Assembly (NCBI GenBank): GCA_025354065.1
Contig: JANXNM010000726.1
Span: 1 to 10,213, forward strand
DNA: 10,213 nucleotides
Reading direction: 5' to 3'
Source of the DNA: Synechococcales cyanobacterium 340R_concoct_173_sub
GTDB lineage: Bacteria; Cyanobacteriota; Cyanobacteriia; Leptolyngbyales; Leptolyngbyaceae
Translations under genes and position numbers: made by a program
The notes under the pieces: generated by a model
Seen by the model: only the letters and a program-made list of their open reading frames with translations
Told to the model about the DNA's origin: nothing
The model's database searches: none
Shown: positions 7,291 through 10,213 of the stretch, piece by piece
How positions within the stretch are numbered: position 1 is the first letter of the stretch
Layout: each line of letters opens with the position of its first letter

Positions 7291-8493
7291 TTAGCCGCGT
7301 GTCATTTGAGACCAAACACGGGTTGGTAGACCCCAAACGTAGATAAATCCTTCAGCCGCTTTATGGTCGAAGTTGTCACCAGCGCCATAGGTTGCGAGGT
7401 CTTCGGCATATAGGGAGTTAGCCGATTTACGTCCGACGATCGTGGCGTTGCCCTTAAAGAGCTTAACTCGCACCACTCCAGAAACGTGCTCTTGAGTTTT
7501 GCTGACAAAGGCATCTAGGGCTTCTCTGAGGGGACTATACCAGAGACCGTTGTAAACCATTTGGCCATAGGTTTCTTCGATGCCGCGCTTGTAAACGGTG
7601 ACATCTTTGGCCAGAGTCAAGCTTTCTAGGTCGCGGTGCGCATGGATTAGCATGATTAAGGCTGGGGTCTCGTAGATTTCGCGAGATTTGATGCCCACGA
7701 GACGGTTCTCGATCATATCGACGCGTCCGATGCCGTGGTTGCCGACACGTTTATTCAGATGCACAAACAGTTGGACAGGATCGAATGCCTTGCCATCAAC
7801 CGTGACGGGAATTCCCCGATCGAAGCCAATTTCAACGTATTCCGGCTCGTTGGGAGTGTCTTGTATGCTTTTGGTTAGTGCATAAACTTCTTCAGTCGGC
7901 TCATAGTACGGGTCTTCCAGTGGACCTGCTTCGACGCTGCGACCCAGAAGATTCAAATCAACGCTGTAGGGCGAGGACTTTTTAACGGGAGAGGGGATAC
8001 CACATCTTTCCCCGTAGGCTATTGTTTCTTCGCGGCTCATAGCCCATTCACGGGCAGGAGCGAGGACTTTGATATTAGGGTTTAGGGCCGCGATCGCTAC
8101 ATCAAACCGCACTTGGTCATTGCCTTTTCCCGTACAACCATGGGCCACAGCATCAGCGCCATACTTTTCAGCCGCTTGCACCAAAATCTTGGCGATCAGC
8201 GGACGAGCGAGGGCTGTGGAAAGGGGATAACGATTTTCATACAGAGCGTTTGCCTGAATCGCGGGAAACGCATAATTTGTGATGAATTCGGTTTGAACGT
8301 CTTCAACTAAAGAAATAGACGCACCTGAATCGAGTGCCTTTTGCCGAATGGGTTCCAATTCATCGCCCTGGCCTAGGTCTGCGGCGAGGGTAATGACTTC
8401 TTCCACGCCCCATTCATTTTTTAGATACGGGATACAGACGGAGGTATCTACACCTCCTGAATATGCCAGTACAACCTTCTTAGCTCGCCCCAT
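7291..8493 (-). CDS. argG: Argininosuccinate synthase
   Basis: This enzyme condenses citrulline and aspartate using ATP to make argininosuccinate, the penultimate step of arginine biosynthesis, in the cytoplasm as a tetramer. The product has 400 residues, typical of the family. The ATP-pyrophosphatase loop AYSGGVDTS lies at residues 10-18. Further family blocks are [58 protein letters not shown] and the C-terminal [14 protein letters not shown]. All are intact. The ATG at 8493 places the P-loop at its usual N-terminal distance and is preceded by AGGA. A strong terminator follows. The gene is the last of three same-strand genes; the 52-bp gap to the Uma2 gene permits readthrough, but argG may also have its own promoter. 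Confidence 0.97.
   Translation of the reverse strand: MGRAKKVVLAYSGGVDTSVCIPYLKNEWGVEEVITLAADLGQGDELEPIRQKALDSGASISLVEDVQTEFITNYAFPAIQANALYENRYPLSTALARPLIAKILVQAAEKYGADAVAHGCTGKGNDQVRFDVAIAALNPNIKVLAPAREWAMSREETIAYGERCGIPSPVKKSSPYSVDLNLLGRSVEAGPLEDPYYEPTEEVYALTKSIQDTPNEPEYVEIGFDRGIPVTVDGKAFDPVQLFVHLNKRVGNHGIGRVDMIENRLVGIKSREIYETPALIMLIHAHRDLESLTLAKDVTVYKRGIEETYGQMVYNGLWYSPLREALDAFVSKTQEHVSGVVRVKLFKGNATIVGRKSANSLYAEDLATYGAGDNFDHKAAEGFIYVWGLPTRVWSQMTRG
8090..8097. repeat. HIP1 octamer in argG
   Basis: Exact GCGATCGC within argG, shortly after the QVRFDV block in the gene's own direction. Confidence 0.9.
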
Positions 8494-8500
8494 TGATTTT

Positions 8501-8504
8501 TCCT
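8501..8504 (-). promoter_or_regulatory. Shine-Dalgarno site for argG
   Basis: On the minus strand AGGA ends 7 bases before the argG ATG at 8493, a normal spacing that confirms the start. Confidence 0.55.
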
Positions 8505-8545
8505 ATTACGTCTAACTTTGACAGTGTTCAATCATATGGGATTTC

Positions 8546-9130
8546 TTACAAATTTACGGTTTCTTCGGTGGCAAGTCCAGTGACTTTTTGGTAAATGACA
8601 TCGATCGGACCCTTCCAGTCGATGCTTTTGAGCTGAATCCGATCGCTATTTGTATAAATTTCAGTTTCCCAGCGATCGTTTTGACGAGTGCGGACTTCAA
8701 CAAGTTTTTCAGTCTGGCTAATCAGGACATATTCTTCGAGTTCTGGGCAAGTCTGGTAATCGACAAATTTTGCTGTCCGGTCAAATTTTGCAGTGGATTT
8801 GGATAGGATTTCGATCACGACTTTGGGATGGAGGATAAAGTCTTCGTTGCCTTCTAAATCATTTGGGTGACAAGTGACCACGACATCTGGATAGTAGTAG
8901 CAGTTAGCCTCAACGAGCCGCACTTTGATGTCTGAAGACATGACAATACAGGGACTGTTGGCAAAATGGATGTTGAGTTGGGTTGCGATGTTTCCTGCGA
9001 TAATTACGTGGAATTTTTTCGCTCCCACCATGGCATAAATTAGTCCACGCTGATATTCATGCTTGATGGGGCTGGCACGCTCGCCTTCAAGATAGTCTTC
9101 GGGGGAAATGTAGTAATTGAGGGCAACCAT
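8546..9130 (-). CDS. Uma2-family (DUF820) PD-(D/E)XK nuclease-fold protein
   Basis: Uma2/DUF820 proteins are a large family expanded in cyanobacteria and share a restriction-endonuclease-like fold; their cellular role is unsettled. The 194-residue product begins with the typical SPEDYLEGERASPIKHEYQ segment (conserved Glu25). It continues with HVIIAGNIATQL, YYPDVVVTC (Asp82 as the likely PD motif aspartate) and KVVIEILSKST (Glu107 in the E-x-L position). A YVLISQTEKLVEVRTR strand region follows. Key acidic residues are therefore present, so it need not be inactive. No clear ribosome binding site precedes the ATG. It lies between sod and argG on the same strand with 67- and 52-bp gaps, but Uma2 genes are usually scattered singly, so functional linkage is doubtful. 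No antitoxin-like partner is visible. Confidence 0.88.
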   Translation of the reverse strand: MVALNYYISPEDYLEGERASPIKHEYQRGLIYAMVGAKKFHVIIAGNIATQLNIHFANSPCIVMSSDIKVRLVEANCYYYPDVVVTCHPNDLEGNEDFILHPKVVIEILSKSTAKFDRTAKFVDYQTCPELEEYVLISQTEKLVEVRTRQNDRWETEIYTNSDRIQLKSIDWKGPIDVIYQKVTGLATEETVNL

Positions 9131-9165
9131 AAGAATTGAAGAATTGTGAACTCTTTATCCTCTTA

Positions 9166-9196
9166 GTCCCCCTTCACAAGAGGGATTTAGGGGATC
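9166..9196. repeat. Degenerate copy of a cyanobacterial dispersed palindromic repeat
   Basis: The stretch resembles the widespread cyanobacterial element of the form GATCCCCC-TAAA-TCCCCCTT...AAGGGGGA. TCCCCCTT (9167-9174) pairs with AAGAGGGA (9178-9185) in seven of eight positions around the loop CAC, and is followed by TTTAGGGGATC. Mismatches suggest an old copy. It lies two bases past the sod stop and could act as a transcript-stabilising hairpin, but it has no T-run. The family match is from memory, not a search. Confidence 0.5.
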
Positions 9197-9197
9197 T

Positions 9198-9938
9198 CTA
9201 TGCGATCGCTTTCTTATATCGATCGTTAACAGCATTCCAGTTCACCACATTCCACCATTGTGCCAAATATTCGGCGCGGCGGTTTTGATAGGTGAGGTAG
9301 TAGGCGTGCTCCCAAAGATCGTTGCCGAGGATAGGGATGCCGCTGACCATCAGGGGATTGTCTTGGTTAGGGGTTGAGCTGATGGCGAGGTTGCCTTTTC
9401 GCGTGATGGCCAACCAGACCCAGCCACTGCCAAAGCGCTGCATTCCGGCTTCGACAAATTGCTTTTTAAAGTCGGCGATGCTGCCGAAGTCTTTGACAAT
9501 AGCAGTGGCCAGTTCTCCGATGGGTTCGCCGCCAGCGTTTGGTCCCATGCTTTCCCAAAAGAGCGTGTGGTTGTAGTGACCGCCGCCATTGTTACGGACG
9601 GTGCGACGGATTTCTTCGGGAATTTTATTGAGGATGGGGAAGAGGTCTTCGATCGGTTTTTCTTTATATTTTGGAAATTTATCGAGGGCGGCATTTAAAT
9701 TTTTAACGTAGGCACCATGGTGAAGGTCATGGTGAATTTTCATTGTTTTTTCGTCGATAAAAGGGGCCAGTGCATCGTAGGCGTAGGGCAAGGCGGGCAG
9801 AGTTGCGTAAGGTGTTGCGAGAGTTTCAGATTGGGATGCGTTAGGGAAAAAGCTGTTGAGGGCGATCGTTCCGGATGCTGCGCCTACATAAGTAAGCCAT
9901 TGACGACGAGTGATGAGGCTTAAGGGCTGATGAGTCAC
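9198..9938 (-). CDS. sodA: Tat-exported superoxide dismutase, Mn-type
   Basis: The enzyme converts superoxide to oxygen and hydrogen peroxide. The product of 246 residues is about 40 longer than E. coli SodA because of an N-terminal extension with twin arginines (TRRQWL, residues 10-15) and a hydrophobic stretch (about 16-28), a Tat-like signal. It probably acts in the periplasm or thylakoid lumen, or anchored to the membrane. Metal ligands align with E. coli His26, His81, Asp167 and His171 as His69, His124, Asp207 and His211; Tyr77 is the second-shell tyrosine. Gln192 in PNQDNP, with Gly at the Fe-type glutamine position (GGGHYNH), favours manganese. The start is GTG 9938, fixed by an in-frame stop seven codons upstream and by GAGG at good spacing. 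A cambialistic or Fe-loaded enzyme is possible. Confidence 0.94.
   Translation of the reverse strand: MTHQPLSLITRRQWLTYVGAASGTIALNSFFPNASQSETLATPYATLPALPYAYDALAPFIDEKTMKIHHDLHHGAYVKNLNAALDKFPKYKEKPIEDLFPILNKIPEEIRRTVRNNGGGHYNHTLFWESMGPNAGGEPIGELATAIVKDFGSIADFKKQFVEAGMQRFGSGWVWLAITRKGNLAISSTPNQDNPLMVSGIPILGNDLWEHAYYLTYQNRRAEYLAQWWNVVNWNAVNDRYKKAIA
9202..9209. repeat. HIP1 octamer at the sod 3' end
   Basis: Exact GCGATCGC encoding most of the last codons (Ala-Ile-Ala) of sod, next to the degenerate dispersed repeat. Confidence 0.9.
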
Positions 9939-9946
9939 GGCGCGAA

Positions 9947-9950
9947 CCTC
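9947..9950 (-). promoter_or_regulatory. Shine-Dalgarno site that fixes the sod GTG start
   Basis: On the minus strand GAGG ends 8 bases before the GTG at 9938. The nearby ATG at 9952 is in another frame and stops after five codons, and an in-frame TAA sits just upstream, so GTG is the only start that keeps the whole Tat signal. Confidence 0.65.
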
Positions 9951-9970
9951 ATGAAGTTAAGAGCTTCCTT

Positions 9971-10000
9971 ATTTTAATCTACCATTTCGCTCCGTACTAA
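9971..10000 (-). promoter_or_regulatory. Candidate sigma-70 promoter for sod
   Basis: On the minus strand TTAGTA (10000-9995) and TAAAAT (9976-9971) are 18 bases apart, upstream of the sod Shine-Dalgarno. The -10 is good (5 of 6) and the -35 is weak. It is the best match I see in the 111-bp divergent gap. Confidence 0.3.
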
Positions 10001-10004
10001 GTTT

Positions 10005-10013
10005 TGTTACACT
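10005..10013 (+). promoter_or_regulatory. Candidate extended -10 element for the DUF4079 gene
   Basis: TGTTACACT reads as TG-n-TACACT, an extended -10 that can work with a poor -35. No convincing -35 is present. It would give a leader of roughly 30 bases before the ATG at 10050. Confidence 0.25.
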
Positions 10014-10036
10014 CTTGTACTAGAGAAAACAATTTT

Positions 10037-10040
10037 AAGG
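10037..10040 (+). promoter_or_regulatory. Shine-Dalgarno site for the DUF4079 gene
   Basis: AAGG ends 9 bases before the ATG at 10050, supporting this start for the truncated gene. Confidence 0.45.
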
Positions 10041-10049
10041 TTTATACCT

Positions 10050-10213
10050 ATGGAACTGCCTGAATCTGTCAAGGTTTATAGTCAATTTGCCCATCCAATT
10101 TTGATGTGGGTCGTGTTGGGATTGACGTTGTACGCGGGATATACAGGTTTGCAGTGGCGCAGGACTCGATCGGCCACAGGTGAGGAGAAGAAGGCGCTGA
10201 TGGCAGGCAAGTT
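10050..10213 (+). CDS. DUF4079-family membrane protein, N-terminal 54 residues (3' end outside window)
   Basis: DUF4079 proteins are small polytopic membrane proteins found mainly in cyanobacteria and plastid-bearing organisms; their function is not established. The visible part has a short N-terminus, the family-like HPILMW motif at about residues 15-20, a first membrane helix from about 16 to 34 (ILMWVVLGLTLYAGYTGL), then a basic stop-transfer segment QWRRTRSATGEEKKAL. This order of His-Pro, helix and Arg-rich loop is what makes me favour the family. The frame is open to the window edge. It is divergent from the exported superoxide dismutase with 111 bp between them, so the two could share regulation. 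With only 54 residues the family call is good but not certain. Confidence 0.75.
   Translation, partial: MELPESVKVYSQFAHPILMWVVLGLTLYAGYTGLQWRRTRSATGEEKKALMAGK

Noticed and set aside
8546..9130. Uma2 protein as a toxin or defence nuclease in a toxin-antitoxin or defence island
   Set aside because: No small partner gene, no other defence genes nearby, and the neighbours are housekeeping genes.
9322..9923. Several 68-114 codon frames within sod on both strands
   Set aside because: All are shadows of a strongly conserved superoxide dismutase frame; low stop density comes from the base composition of that gene.

Overview
The window looks like chromosomal DNA from a cyanobacterium. By manual count it holds five exact copies of the HIP1 octamer GCGATCGC and many shorter CGATCG cores. 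Several genes lack a clear Shine-Dalgarno sequence. The best-recognised proteins also have a cyanobacterial flavour: cyanobacteriochrome GAF domains, a DUF4079 membrane protein, a Uma2/DUF820 nuclease-fold protein and an Fmt with the INGHGSLLP form of its active site. I see no phage, transposase, CRISPR array, rRNA or tRNA. No gap between genes exceeds 300 bases.

Layout from left to right. (1) 1-1738, minus: glycogen phosphorylase, cut by the window edge before its PLP-lysine region. (2) 1739-1933: a 195-bp AT-rich divergent promoter region with a perfect 7-4-7 inverted repeat. (3) 1934-4411, plus: a soluble three-GAF histidine kinase. Its first two GAF domains carry both cysteine motifs of DXCF-type cyanobacteriochromes (DHCF and, 28 residues later, CH). 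Its third GAF is shortened and has neither. (4) 4499-5503, minus: methionyl-tRNA formyltransferase, convergent with the kinase. (5) 5630-6130 and 6165-7205, plus: a conserved-looking hypothetical protein followed 34 bp later by a YgfZ/GcvT-like folate-binding protein, probably one operon. (6) 7218-7246: a strong intrinsic terminator oriented for argG. (7) 7291-8493, 8546-9130 and 9198-9938, all minus: argininosuccinate synthase, a Uma2-family protein and a Tat-exported Mn-type superoxide dismutase. In transcription order this is sod, uma2, argG, with short gaps and a degenerate dispersed repeat between sod and uma2. (8) 10050-10213, plus: the start of a DUF4079 membrane protein, divergent from sod.

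Most of the content is housekeeping: glycogen breakdown, initiator-tRNA formylation, arginine synthesis, iron-sulfur protein maintenance and oxidative defence. The distinctive element is the predicted photoreceptor kinase. From its motifs it should carry two covalently bound bilins of the blue-absorbing dual-cysteine class, feeding one HisKA/HATPase output, with no response regulator beside it. It is divergent from glycogen phosphorylase, so a link between light quality and glycogen use is conceivable, but the sequence does not show one.
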